Assembly (NCBI GenBank): GCA_036804505.1
Contig: DAIRSI010000015.1
Span: 33,615-97,614, forward strand
Source: Phocaeicola_A sp036804505
GTDB taxonomy: Bacteria > Bacteroidota > Bacteroidia > Bacteroidales > Bacteroidaceae
DNA: 64,000 nt
Direction: 5' to 3'
A program made the position numbers and the translations under genes. Numbering within the stretch: the stretch's first letter is position 1; each line of letters begins with the position of its first letter. Positions 44,195 to 53,874 of the stretch are shown here, one piece after another. Below the pieces are notes generated by a model that saw nothing but the letters and a program-made list of their open reading frames with translations, was not told where the DNA came from and made no database searches.

Positions 44195-45349
44195 TTATTT
44201 CAGCCAGCGGTCAAAGAAGGTGAGTGTTTCTTCCTGCATCGGAATTCCAAAGTGATGTCCGCAGTCGAATATTTTGGTAGTAAGCCTGTTGTCGACTTTT
44301 TGACTCTTCCATACTTCGTGCATGGTGCGGTAGCAGTTCTCCACACCTTCCACCGGAAACAGTTTGTCTTGGGCTCCGTTGAAAAACAGCATGGGTTTGG
44401 GACAGGCCAAAGAAGCTACATGAGCATAATCCAGATAGTTGCGAAGATTGGGAATAAGCATGGAATAAGCCGACCCTCCTTTGTTCTGATTATTTGTCAT
44501 AGTCATAAGATGTTGCGTGTCATTCATCCAGCAGATAGCTGCCGCAGCTTTGATTTGAGGACATAGGGCGGAAACCATCCAAGCCCGATAAGCACCCATG
44601 GAAAAACCTACGGCACCGATTTTCTCCTTATTTATAAAAGGAAGAGAAGCCATAAATTCTGCCGTGTAGATATCATCCCATACGATGAAAGCTCCCCATG
44701 ACATGCCCATTTGCAGGAAATTGGAGGAAAGAGCCTGTTGTCCGTCGTATTTTACTCCTTCTTTTCTTCCGCGTTCGTTCCAGAACAAGGCATCTACCGC
44801 CAGTACTGCATAACCGTGGCGGGCATAGTAATCGCCTACGTAAACACCGTCCATACAGGTTTGTACCCATTTGTCTGCATCAGTCTTTACTGAATCCGGA
44901 ACATTGAACGGGCGGATGCATTTTTCTTTGCCGATAGAGAAGTGCGCACCGTGATCGTGATACATCACGATGGCAGGAAACGGGCCTTTCCCGTCGGGTA
45001 CCAGCAGATAGGCAGGAACCCGTGACCAGGCCGAAAGGTTGAATTCAATTTTTTCTGCCTTGTAACCTTCACGTTGTTCGGTCTCAATGATTTTCATATC
45101 GTAGGCTTTTGCCCGAGGCTGGGCAGGTGACATGCATTCTTCAGCTTTGGCAATGCCTCGTTTCCTCCACGTATCAAATTTCATGGTACGGTTGTTCTGC
45201 CAGGCGTAAGGGAAAGTCAGTTTTGCCTTCATTTGTTCGCAGAACAAGGGCATGTTATTGACTAGTTCATATCTTTTGGACTCTTGTTTTTGGCCGTACA
45301 TGAGAGTCATCATGCACAAGAGAGATAGGGTGATGAATGTTCTTTTCAT
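44195..45349 (-). CDS. Exported alpha/beta hydrolase (acetyl-esterase-like)
   Basis: A 384-residue protein with signal peptide (to about residue 19, LMYGQ). Alpha/beta hydrolase fold with nucleophile Ser in GAVGFSMGAYRAW, acid in GAQDKLFPV and His in DCGHHFGIP; the YHDHGAH segment forms the oxyanion side. It resembles the dienelactone-hydrolase/acetyl-xylan-esterase group common in polysaccharide loci, so removal of acetyl groups from pectin is likely but unproven. Divergent from the hybrid sensor gene, with back-to-back promoters. Confidence 0.85.
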   Translation of the reverse strand: MKRTFITLSLLCMMTLMYGQKQESKRYELVNNMPLFCEQMKAKLTFPYAWQNNRTMKFDTWRKRGIAKAEECMSPAQPRAKAYDMKIIETEQREGYKAEKIEFNLSAWSRVPAYLLVPDGKGPFPAIVMYHDHGAHFSIGKEKCIRPFNVPDSVKTDADKWVQTCMDGVYVGDYYARHGYAVLAVDALFWNERGRKEGVKYDGQQALSSNFLQMGMSWGAFIVWDDIYTAEFMASLPFINKEKIGAVGFSMGAYRAWMVSALCPQIKAAAAICWMNDTQHLMTMTNNQNKGGSAYSMLIPNLRNYLDYAHVASLACPKPMLFFNGAQDKLFPVEGVENCYRTMHEVWKSQKVDNRLTTKIFDCGHHFGIPMQEETLTFFDRWLK

Positions 45350-45370
45350 TTTTCAGATTATTTTTGTTTT

Positions 45371-45378
45371 CAAAGATA
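45371..45378 (-). promoter_or_regulatory. -7 element of the alpha/beta hydrolase gene
   Basis: TATCTTTG on the minus strand, 22 bp before the ATG. Confidence 0.5.
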
Positions 45379-45399
45379 GTGAATTATGAAATAATTGTG

Positions 45400-45407
45400 T
45401 ATTTTTG
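45400..45407 (+). promoter_or_regulatory. -7 element of the hybrid sensor gene
   Basis: TATTTTTG, 31 bp before the ATG at 45438. Confidence 0.45.
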
Positions 45408-45437
45408 GAATGAAAAAATGTGAATCTGATTCTAGTT

Positions 45438-48400
45438 ATGAAGAGAGTATTCCTGTTAGCCTTACTATTAATGGTAACGTGCGTTCTGAAAGCACAGCTG
45501 AAAGAATGTAAATTCACTCATTACTCATCAGAGGATGGGTTATCTCAAAACACTGTCATGTACATGATTCAAGACCATGAAGGCTTCCTTTGGTTTGCCA
45601 CTTGGGATGGAATCGACAAGTTCGACGGTTACACGTTCACCACTTACAAAGCAAGGTCTGATAATCGCATTCCGTTGACAAACAACCGAATAGACTGGAT
45701 AGGGGAGGATAACAAAGGCTACATTTGGATCCTTACTTATGATAGCCGTATACATCGTTTCGATCCTCATACGGAGATAATGGAACAGATTCCTTCTTCC
45801 GGTGATTTAGCATCCATGAACATACAAACTATCAAGCTCTTAAAGAATGGTGTGGCATGGTTGATGACAGATAATGGAGGCTCCATTCGAGTGATGCAAA
45901 TCGATCAGGATGGGAAATATACTACTGATTTCTTTTCTGAAAAATCACGTCTTTTTCCTTGTCAGATTATCTATTCTATTTTTCTGGATTCCGATGGGAA
46001 GGAATGGATGCTGACAGATAAAGGATTGGCTATGTTCAATAGAGGACGTCGTGTCCCCATTTCATATTTTGGCGGAGGCAAGGGACGCTTTTCCGATAAA
46101 GATCAAGCTTTTTATTCTGCGTGTGAAGCCGGTAACTCCGATTTCTTTGGGTCCGATTCCGGACGTATTTGGAGATATATTCGTTCCAACGGACATTTTG
46201 AGTTGATACAATTGCCTACAAAAGAAAATATAAAGGCATTGGGCAAATTACCAAAGGGAAGGCTGATTGCCATGACGGAAACGGACGGATTCTATGTCTA
46301 TGATATAGCATCCGGAAAGACGGAGTCTTATAGTCGTACTTCTTGTTGTGCCTTGCCCGGAGAAAAATTGCAGTCTCTGTATGTGGATCGTTACGGTACC
46401 GTGTGGTTTGAAGTCGATAAAGTCGGGAAAATCTGTTTTCTGAATACACAGACAGGTCAGGTGAAATGCCAGATTATGAAAACTGAGATAGGAAACGCAG
46501 CCCGTTCCAATCCGGCCTTTCATATACATGAGGATATTAATGGAATTGTGTGGGTTCAGCCATACGGAGGCGGTTTCTCCTGGTTTGACAGAGCTCATAA
46601 TTGTTTGATGCCTTTCTATGATCAGCCGGGAGAAGCTAATTGGCGCTTCTCTGATAAAGTGCATTCATCTATGTCTGACAAACAGGGAAATCTATGGCTC
46701 TGTACACATTCCAAGGGCTTGGAGAAAATTTCATTTGTAGATAAGCAGTTTCACCTTCAACAGCGGAAACAGGCAAATTATGAAACTTTGGAGAATGAGG
46801 TGCGGGCTTTGTGTCAGGACCGTGACGGTAATATATGGGCCGGTCAAAAAGATGGTTATATTTCCGTGTATGATGCGAACTGTCATTATCGGGGATATCT
46901 CACGGAAAGCGGAACCATCGCTCAATCCGGAACACCTGCCAGCGGGGCAGCTTACTGTATTACGCAAGATCGTAAGGGAGTAATCTGGATAGGCACGAAA
47001 GGACAGGGACTTATCAGAGTTGAGAAACAGGGAAGCCGTTTCATGTTGTCTCGATTTAAAGTAGAGGCAGATAATATTTATAGCCTGAATAACAACGACA
47101 TCTATAATATTTATGAGGATGCTAAAGGACGTATTTGGATAGCGACTTTCGGGGGTGGAATCAATTACATCGAGAAGAACGGAAATCAATACCGATTTAT
47201 CAATTACCGCAACAATCTAAAGAATTTCCCTATTTCAAGGAGTTACAGAACGAGATATATTACAGAAGATGCCGAAAATAATATTTGGGTAGGGACTACT
47301 ACCGGCGTACTCTGTTTTCGAAATGATTTCAAGAATCCTGAAGACATTGTATTCCATCATTTTGGCCGAGTGCCTGGAAATATCAGTACGCTGAGTAATA
47401 ATGATGTGCTTTGCATTTATCTTACTTCCAGAAAGCAACTTTATTTCGCTACCTACGGCGGATTAAACAAATTGGTTTCATATGACGGAAAAAACAAAGC
47501 TATATTTAAATCTTACAATGCTTTGAACGGATTGCCCTCGGATGTTCTTCTGTCTATTCTCGAGGATAGCAAGAGATTACTGTGGATAAGTACAGAGAAC
47601 GGCTTGTGCAAGTTTAATCCACTGACAGAGAAGATTGAAAGTTACAATGACTATGAATTGGATATGGACGGTGCCCGTTTCAATGAGGCCACCTCGACAA
47701 AAACAAAAAATGGATTGTTGTATTTTGGAACAAACAAAGGACTTTTATCTTTCAATCCTAACTCTATCAGAAAAAGTAATTACGTACCTAAAATTATTTT
47801 TTCGAAATTGATGGTTGCCAACAGACTTGTGCTTCCAGGCGACAAGACTTCGGTGCTTCAAAGAAATATAAATGATACGGATGAACTTGTTTTGTCACAC
47901 AAGGATAATATATTTACTATTGTATTTTCGGCGCTGGACATGAAGAATCCGGCAAATATTGATTATGCCTATAAACTGGAGGGCTTTGACAAGGAATGGC
48001 AGTATGTGGATAATCAACGATCCGCCACCTACACCAACCTTCCCAAAGGGAAATATATACTTCATGTAAAGTCGACCAACAGTGACGGCGTTTGGGTGAA
48101 CAATGAACGTACTCTTCTCATTAAGGTCCTCCCTTCATTTTGGGAGACGCCTTGGGCATACATATTGTATGTCTTGTTCATCGTATTGCTTTTCTTCGTC
48201 ATTTTGTATATTTTGTTTACAATTTACAGACTGAAGAATGAAGTTTCGATAGAACAGCAGATATCCGATATCAAACTGCGTTTCTTTACAAATATATCTC
48301 ATGAACTCCGGACACCGTTGACTTTGATATCGGGTCCTGTCGGATATGTCTTGAGAAAGGACAATCTTCCGGACGATGCAAGAGAACAGTTAAAGATAGT

Positions 48401-49847
48401 GGAAAGAAATACTGACAGAATGCTGCGTTTGGTGAATCAAATTCTGGATTTCCGGAAAATACAGAGCCATAAGATGAAGTTGCGTGTGCAGCAGATAGAG
48501 TGCGTGTCATTCGTTCATCATATCATGGATGATTTTCATGCTTTGGCGGAGGAACATCATATCGACTTTATTTTTGAAAGCGAACAGGAAAAATTGAATC
48601 TTTGGGTAGATGCCGACAAGCTGGAAAAAATTATCTTCAATCTTCTTTCGAATGCTTTCAAATATACTCCGCAAGATAAGATGATTACAGTTTTCATTCA
48701 TGACAATGGTGATTCGGTTGCCATTGGAGTGCAGGATCAGGGTATCGGAATTCCCGACAATAAGAAAGCATCCTTATTCGTCCGCTTTGAGAATCTTTTG
48801 GACAAAGGATTGTTTAATCAGGAAAGTACAGGGATAGGCCTTTCATTGGTAAAGGAATTGTCGGAAATGCATAAAGCTACGATTCAAGTTGACAGTAAAC
48901 CTGGTGAAGGAAGTTGTTTTACAGTAAACTTCTTGAAAGGTAAAGATCATTATGACAGTTCCACAGAGTTTATTATGGGAGATTCTGTATTCCCGGAGTG
49001 GATAGAAAGTAAGCCAGCAGATGGTAGTGATGAAACAGAATTGGAAGAGAAAGCAGCTCCTCAACAAATCATGCTTCTGGTTGAAGACAATATAGAACTC
49101 CGTTTTTTCCTGAAAACCCTGTTTAGCTCTGATTTCAGAATCTTCGAGGCGGCGAATGGAATGGAGGGTTACAATAAAGCTGTGAAATATATTCCGGATA
49201 TGATTATCAGTGATGTAATGATGCCCGAAATGGATGGAATCGAAATGACAAAGGCTCTTAGAAAAGAATTGTCCACCAGTCACATTCCCATTATCCTTCT
49301 CACGGCAAAAACGACCATAGAAAGTCAGCTGGATGGTCTTGAAAAAGGAGCAGATGATTATCTGACCAAGCCGTTCAGTGCCAGTTATTTGAAAGCAAGA
49401 GTCGATAATCTCTTGATTCAAAGAGAGAAACTCCGTGAGATATTTACGGCCAATCTGATGAACGAGAAGCTCACCATTGAAGAGGATTCAGAACTTCATG
49501 AGGCTGAATTGTCCCCGAATGACAAGAAATTTATGGACAAACTCATGATGTTGATGATGGACAACATCGACAATGGAAATTTGGTGGTAGATGATTTGGC
49601 GAAGGAGTTGGCGGTGAGCCGCTCTGTCTTCTTCAAAAAACTGAAATTTCTTACGGGTCTCGCACCCATTGAATTCATCAAGGAAATAAGAATCAAACGA
49701 GCCGCTCAATTGATAGAAAACGGGGAATATAACATGACTCAAATATCTTATATGGTAGGAATCAATGATCCGCGTTACTTCAGCAAATGCTTCAAACGTA
49801 AATATGGAAAGACTCCTACTGAATATAAGGATAGCTTGAAGAAGTAA
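45438..49847 (+). CDS. Hybrid two-component system sensor/regulator
   Basis: A 1469-residue single-chain sensor kinase and transcription factor. Signal peptide (about 1-20), periplasmic beta-propeller repeats (about 25-820), Y_Y_Y domain (about 830-900), membrane helix (about 905-930), HisKA with phospho-His in FTNISHELRTPLTLISG (about 947), HATPase, receiver domain (about 1209-1325) with Asp in MIISDVMMPEMDG, and a C-terminal AraC DNA-binding domain (about 1370-1468; INDPRYFSKCFKRKYGKTPTEYK). Such proteins bind a breakdown oligosaccharide and activate their locus, here the pectin genes. Start taken at the ATG 45438, which gives a clean signal peptide. Confidence 0.96.
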   Translation: MKRVFLLALLLMVTCVLKAQLKECKFTHYSSEDGLSQNTVMYMIQDHEGFLWFATWDGIDKFDGYTFTTYKARSDNRIPLTNNRIDWIGEDNKGYIWILTYDSRIHRFDPHTEIMEQIPSSGDLASMNIQTIKLLKNGVAWLMTDNGGSIRVMQIDQDGKYTTDFFSEKSRLFPCQIIYSIFLDSDGKEWMLTDKGLAMFNRGRRVPISYFGGGKGRFSDKDQAFYSACEAGNSDFFGSDSGRIWRYIRSNGHFELIQLPTKENIKALGKLPKGRLIAMTETDGFYVYDIASGKTESYSRTSCCALPGEKLQSLYVDRYGTVWFEVDKVGKICFLNTQTGQVKCQIMKTEIGNAARSNPAFHIHEDINGIVWVQPYGGGFSWFDRAHNCLMPFYDQPGEANWRFSDKVHSSMSDKQGNLWLCTHSKGLEKISFVDKQFHLQQRKQANYETLENEVRALCQDRDGNIWAGQKDGYISVYDANCHYRGYLTESGTIAQSGTPASGAAYCITQDRKGVIWIGTKGQGLIRVEKQGSRFMLSRFKVEADNIYSLNNNDIYNIYEDAKGRIWIATFGGGINYIEKNGNQYRFINYRNNLKNFPISRSYRTRYITEDAENNIWVGTTTGVLCFRNDFKNPEDIVFHHFGRVPGNISTLSNNDVLCIYLTSRKQLYFATYGGLNKLVSYDGKNKAIFKSYNALNGLPSDVLLSILEDSKRLLWISTENGLCKFNPLTEKIESYNDYELDMDGARFNEATSTKTKNGLLYFGTNKGLLSFNPNSIRKSNYVPKIIFSKLMVANRLVLPGDKTSVLQRNINDTDELVLSHKDNIFTIVFSALDMKNPANIDYAYKLEGFDKEWQYVDNQRSATYTNLPKGKYILHVKSTNSDGVWVNNERTLLIKVLPSFWETPWAYILYVLFIVLLFFVILYILFTIYRLKNEVSIEQQISDIKLRFFTNISHELRTPLTLISGPVGYVLRKDNLPDDAREQLKIVERNTDRMLRLVNQILDFRKIQSHKMKLRVQQIECVSFVHHIMDDFHALAEEHHIDFIFESEQEKLNLWVDADKLEKIIFNLLSNAFKYTPQDKMITVFIHDNGDSVAIGVQDQGIGIPDNKKASLFVRFENLLDKGLFNQESTGIGLSLVKELSEMHKATIQVDSKPGEGSCFTVNFLKGKDHYDSSTEFIMGDSVFPEWIESKPADGSDETELEEKAAPQQIMLLVEDNIELRFFLKTLFSSDFRIFEAANGMEGYNKAVKYIPDMIISDVMMPEMDGIEMTKALRKELSTSHIPIILLTAKTTIESQLDGLEKGADDYLTKPFSASYLKARVDNLLIQREKLREIFTANLMNEKLTIEEDSELHEAELSPNDKKFMDKLMMLMMDNIDNGNLVVDDLAKELAVSRSVFFKKLKFLTGLAPIEFIKEIRIKRAAQLIENGEYNMTQISYMVGINDPRYFSKCFKRKYGKTPTEYKDSLKK

Positions 49848-49860
49848 ATTAATGAGAGAT

Positions 49861-50232
49861 TTATCTTTCGCAAGTCATTTCAATTCCGGCACCTAGACAA
49901 TCGGCACCCATGGGAGGATTTTGTTTGGTAATTTTGAGCCAGATGGAATCGACAAGAGGAAAGTATTCCAATAAATGATTGGCAATACGTTGTCCCACGT
50001 GTTCAAGGAGGAGGGATGACTTTTCCATTTCTTGCCTGATGATATCATACACTGCGGCATAGTTCACCGTATCTGTCAAATCATCGCTTTCGCAAGCCTT
50101 GGAAATATTGGTCTTTAGTTTGATGTCTACAATGAAATTCTGTCCTACGGTTTTTTCCAAGGCTCCGACTCCATGAAAAGCATAGAGTCGGATTCCTTGA
50201 ATAAAAATATATGATTGGGAAATGTTCATCAT
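49861..50232 (-). CDS. folB: Dihydroneopterin aldolase FolB
   Basis: A 123-residue cytosolic folate-pathway enzyme (dihydroneopterin to hydroxymethyl-dihydropterin). Motifs: IRLYAFHGVGALEKTVGQNFIVDI, DTVNYAAVYD, HVGQRIANHLLEYFP, KQNPPMGA. Two adjacent ATG codons (50232 and 50229) follow each other; the first overlaps the nrdJ stop as ATGA, so translation is probably coupled. The frame extends to 50304 inside nrdJ, which is not a real start. Confidence 0.92.
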   Translation of the reverse strand: MMNISQSYIFIQGIRLYAFHGVGALEKTVGQNFIVDIKLKTNISKACESDDLTDTVNYAAVYDIIRQEMEKSSLLLEHVGQRIANHLLEYFPLVDSIWLKITKQNPPMGADCLGAGIEMTCER

Positions 50233-52763
50233 CCACAGCGTGACGTTCCGCAATTGGTGCAAATGAGACAACCTTCTTGATAGATCAGTGTTTCGTGTCC
50301 GCAATTAGGACATTTCTGGCCTTTAGCAAGAGTACCGTCCTGAACATATTTCTTTAATGCTCTTTCCACACCGTTTTTCCATGTATTGATGTTCTCGCTG
50401 TCCAGCTGCAAAGAACTTACCAACTTGATAACTTGTTCAATAGGCATTCTATAGCGAAGTACGCCTGAAATCAATTTTGCATAGTTCCAGTATTCCTTGT
50501 TGAACTTTTCGGACAAGCCTTCAATCGTAGTCTTATATCCGCGTTTGTTCTGGAACTGGAAGTCGTAGCGTTTTACTCCGTTTTCATCTATGTTCTTGAT
50601 TATTTTACCTTTGGTGACTGTCTTGGGCAACAAAATACCTTCGTCATCGTCTTGCAAACCGGTAAATATTTCATAAGGATGTCCGTCGAGTAAACCTACG
50701 AAAGCCACCCACTTGTCTTTGTTGTTCTGGAATCTCACCACATCACACTCGAGGCTCTGCGGACGAACTTCGACAACCTTTGGTGGCTTGCAAGGAGGCA
50801 GTTCTTCTTTCTCCTCTTTGGTAGAGAGCAGAACGCCGGCTCTTGAACCATCTCGATAGACAGTGCATCCTTTGCATCCTGAACGCCATGCTTCTACATA
50901 CAATTTGTTTACCAACTCCTCATCTACATCATTGGGCAGATTGATGGTGACACTGATTGAATGATCCACCCATTTCTGAATGGCTCCCTGCATCTTGACC
51001 TTCATCAGCCAGTCTACATCATTGGATGTAGCTTTGTAATATGGAGATTTTTCAACCAGTTCGTCAATTTCTTCCTGAGTATAGTTCTTGGTAGTGTCAT
51101 ACCCATTTATCTTCATCCATATGAGGAATTTATGATGGTAAACGATGTATTCTTCGAAAGCATCGCCCGTTTCATCCACAAAGTCGATATGCACCTCTTC
51201 ATCGTTGGGGTTCACCTTTCTTCTTCTCTTATACACAGGCATGAAGACTGGTTCGATGCCTGAGGTGGTTTGTGTCATCAGACTTGTTGTTCCTGTAGGA
51301 GCAATAGTCAGACAGGCAATATTGCGACGGCCATATTTTTTCATATCTTCATACAAGGCAGGATCAGCTTCTTTCAGTCGGAGAATAAACGGATTGTTCA
51401 TTTCTCTTTTGTAGTCATAGATTTCGAAAGCCCCTCTTTCTTTAGCCATATTTACTGAAGAACGATAGGCTTCGATAGCTATTGTTTTATGAACCTGCAC
51501 CGAGAAATCAGTTGCTTCAGCAGTTCCATATCTTAATCCCATGGCTGCTATCATGTCTCCTTCAGCAGTGATACCAACGCCTGTGCGACGCCCTTGGGCA
51601 CTTTTCTTGGCTATCTTTTCCCACAAGTGGCGTTCTGTTGATTTGACTTCTTCGCTTTCGGGATCCGATTCTATTTTTTCATGAATCTTTTCAATCTTTT
51701 CCAGTTCAAGGTCGATGATATCATCCATGATACGTTGGGCAAGCATGACATGCTTCCTGAACAAGTCAAAATCAAAATAGGCATCCTTGGTGAAAGGATT
51801 CATTACATAGGAATAAAGATTAATAGCCAATAGTCGGCAGGAATCATACGGGCATAAAGGAATTTCACCGCATGGATTTGTCGACACGGTCTTGAATCCT
51901 AAATCGGCGTAACAATCAGGAATGGATTCTTTGATAATGGTATCCCAAAAAAGGACTCCTGGTTCTGCTGATTTCCATGCGTTGTGCACAATTTTTTTCC
52001 AAAGAGCAGAAGCATCGATTTCTTTACTGAATATCGGCTTTTTTGAATCAATGGGATATTGCTGTGTGTATAGTCTTTCGTTGATGGCATCTTCCATAAA
52101 CTCATCATCCAGCTTTACGGATACATTGGCACCTGTAACTTTGCCTTCTGTCATCTTGGCGTCAATGAAAGCTTCGGAATCCGGATGCTTGATGGACACG
52201 CTCAGCATGAGAGCTCCTCGGCGTCCGTCTTGTGCCACCTCACGTGTGGAATTGGAATATCTTTCCATGAAAGGAACCAAACCAGTGGAAGTAAGAGCTG
52301 AATTCTTTACCGGAGAACCTTTTGGGCGGATGTGTGACAAGTCATGCCCAACACCTCCACGTCTTTTCATAAGCTGAACCTGCTCTTCGTCAATGCGGAT
52401 GATGGCACCGTAAGAATCGGCATGTCCATCCAATCCGATAACAAAGCAGTTAGAGAGAGAAGCTACCTGAAAATCGTTGCCAATGCCAGTCATAGGACTT
52501 CCCTGAGGGACGATGTATCTGAAGTGATCCATCAGGTCGAATAACTCTTGTGCACTTAGCGGATTCTGATACTTCTTTTCAATGCGGGCAATTTCATTGG
52601 CAATTCTCCAATGCATATCTTTGGGTGATTCTTCATAGATCTTTCCAAAAGAATCTTTTACCGCATATTTGTTTACCCAGACCCTAGCGGCTAACTCATC
52701 ACCTTCGAAGTATTTCAATGATGCCTCGAAGGCTTCGTCATACGTATAAGTTTTACGTTCCAT
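50229..52763 (-). CDS. nrdJ: Adenosylcobalamin-dependent ribonucleotide reductase (class II)
   Basis: An 844-residue NrdJ. Active-site region NPCGEIPL with the radical-site Cys and Glu, FIVPQG-type entry (FRYIVPQGSPMTGIGNDFQ) and SLSNCFV with a redox Cys, LTIAPTGTTSLM, GCKGCTVYRDGSRAGVL near the C-terminal cysteines, and a zinc-ribbon tail (CPNCG...CTNCG). It makes deoxyribonucleotides without oxygen using vitamin B12. It overlaps folB by 4 bp. No cobalamin riboswitch and no NrdR-box pair was seen upstream. Confidence 0.95.
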   Translation of the reverse strand: MERKTYTYDEAFEASLKYFEGDELAARVWVNKYAVKDSFGKIYEESPKDMHWRIANEIARIEKKYQNPLSAQELFDLMDHFRYIVPQGSPMTGIGNDFQVASLSNCFVIGLDGHADSYGAIIRIDEEQVQLMKRRGGVGHDLSHIRPKGSPVKNSALTSTGLVPFMERYSNSTREVAQDGRRGALMLSVSIKHPDSEAFIDAKMTEGKVTGANVSVKLDDEFMEDAINERLYTQQYPIDSKKPIFSKEIDASALWKKIVHNAWKSAEPGVLFWDTIIKESIPDCYADLGFKTVSTNPCGEIPLCPYDSCRLLAINLYSYVMNPFTKDAYFDFDLFRKHVMLAQRIMDDIIDLELEKIEKIHEKIESDPESEEVKSTERHLWEKIAKKSAQGRRTGVGITAEGDMIAAMGLRYGTAEATDFSVQVHKTIAIEAYRSSVNMAKERGAFEIYDYKREMNNPFILRLKEADPALYEDMKKYGRRNIACLTIAPTGTTSLMTQTTSGIEPVFMPVYKRRRKVNPNDEEVHIDFVDETGDAFEEYIVYHHKFLIWMKINGYDTTKNYTQEEIDELVEKSPYYKATSNDVDWLMKVKMQGAIQKWVDHSISVTINLPNDVDEELVNKLYVEAWRSGCKGCTVYRDGSRAGVLLSTKEEKEELPPCKPPKVVEVRPQSLECDVVRFQNNKDKWVAFVGLLDGHPYEIFTGLQDDDEGILLPKTVTKGKIIKNIDENGVKRYDFQFQNKRGYKTTIEGLSEKFNKEYWNYAKLISGVLRYRMPIEQVIKLVSSLQLDSENINTWKNGVERALKKYVQDGTLAKGQKCPNCGHETLIYQEGCLICTNCGTSRCG

Positions 52764-53096
52764 GACATTAATTGATTAAAAGAACTTTAATAATTTACTT
52801 TTTGGTAGAAGTCTGATTTATTGCTAACAAATGTTTTGCAAAACTAGGAATGTTTTTTGGTATAACCAAATGTATTTAGAAAAAGTTATCAACAAATTTG
52901 AAAGTTTTTCTTTTTTATTCTATATATTATTGATTATTAGTTATATAATTAATTATACTGTTACTAAAAGTTTTCCAAAAAAATAATTTGAACTTGTTAT
53001 TTGTTCTATAAAGTTGATTAAAATGGAAAATAATATAGATATAAAAATGATAGAATATTATGATTTTATTTGTTATCTTTGCCAAAAACAAAGATT
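52764..53096. other. AT-rich intergenic region between nrdJ and the nitroreductase gene
   Basis: About 333 bp, very AT-rich, between divergent genes. The only clear signal is the nitroreductase -7 element near its right end. No gene, riboswitch fold or repeat was recognised. Confidence 0.5.
53074..53081 (+). promoter_or_regulatory. -7 element of the nitroreductase gene
   Basis: TATCTTTG, 15 bp before the ATG at 53097; it rules out the earlier possible start at 53070 and implies a very short leader. Confidence 0.55.
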
Positions 53097-53837
53097 ATGG
53101 AATCAATTAAGACAAGAAGGACCATCCGCAAATATACCAATCAGAATATTTCCTCTGAGTTATTGAATGCTATGCTTGAAGAGGCAAGTAGAGCAGCGAC
53201 AATGGGTAACCTTCAGCTCTATAGCGTAATAGTTACTCGTGATATTGCCATGAAAGAGAAGTTATCTCCTATACATTTCAATCAGCCGATGGTTAGGAAT
53301 GCCCCTGTGGTCTTGACTATTTGTGCTGATTTCAGGCGAGTTACCGATTGGTGTAGTCAGCGTAAAGCTCACCCGGGATATGATAATTTTTTGTCATTCA
53401 TGAATGCAGCTATTGATGCGTTGCTATTGACTCAGAATTTCTGTACAATTGCAGAGGACAATGGTTTGGGTACTTGCTTTCTTGGTACCACGATTTACAA
53501 TGCAGGGCAACTTGTAGAAATTTTGGATTTGCCAGAATTGGTAGTTCCCGTGGCTACGATAACCGTAGGATATCCTGATGAGAATCCTCAGCAGCCTGAC
53601 CGTTTACCTTTGGAATCATTTATTCATGAAGAGTATTATCATCCATATACAAATAAAGATATAGACAAATATTATTCTTTCAAGGAATCTTTGCAAGAAA
53701 ATAAGGATTTTATTGCTCTCAATAAAACCGAAACATTGGCTCAAATCTTTACAGACATCCGCTATCGGAAAGAAGACAATGAAATGATGTCAAAGACTTT
53801 TTTGGAGACATTAAAAAAGCAAGGATTTTTATCATAA
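53097..53837 (+). CDS. Nitroreductase-family flavoprotein
   Basis: A 246-residue FMN-dependent NAD(P)H oxidoreductase. N-terminal ESIKTRRTIRKYTNQNIS with the FMN-phosphate Arg residues, EEASRAATMGNLQLYSVIV, and GLGTCFLGTT near the C-terminal flavin loop, followed by VATITVGYPDE. Native substrate unknown; family members reduce nitroaromatics, quinones or flavins. Its stop codon lies inside the stem of the terminator that follows. Confidence 0.9.
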   Translation: MESIKTRRTIRKYTNQNISSELLNAMLEEASRAATMGNLQLYSVIVTRDIAMKEKLSPIHFNQPMVRNAPVVLTICADFRRVTDWCSQRKAHPGYDNFLSFMNAAIDALLLTQNFCTIAEDNGLGTCFLGTTIYNAGQLVEILDLPELVVPVATITVGYPDENPQQPDRLPLESFIHEEYYHPYTNKDIDKYYSFKESLQENKDFIALNKTETLAQIFTDIRYRKEDNEMMSKTFLETLKKQGFLS

Positions 53838-53860
53838 AAATCCTTGCTTGTATTTTTTAT
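53817..53860. terminator. Bidirectional terminator between nitroreductase and dnaA
   Basis: Perfect 15-bp stem AAGCAAGGATTTTTA / TAAAAATCCTTGCTT with a 3-nt loop, T-rich on both outer sides. The nitroreductase stop (53835-53837) is the first codon of the right arm, so the 3' end of the coding region forms half of the stem. Confidence 0.9.
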
Positions 53861-53874
53861 TATCTTTAGTCCAT

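Noticed and set aside
52764..53096. Cobalamin riboswitch before nrdJ
   Set aside because: No B12-box-like conserved core or long folded leader was visible; the gap is simple AT-rich sequence.
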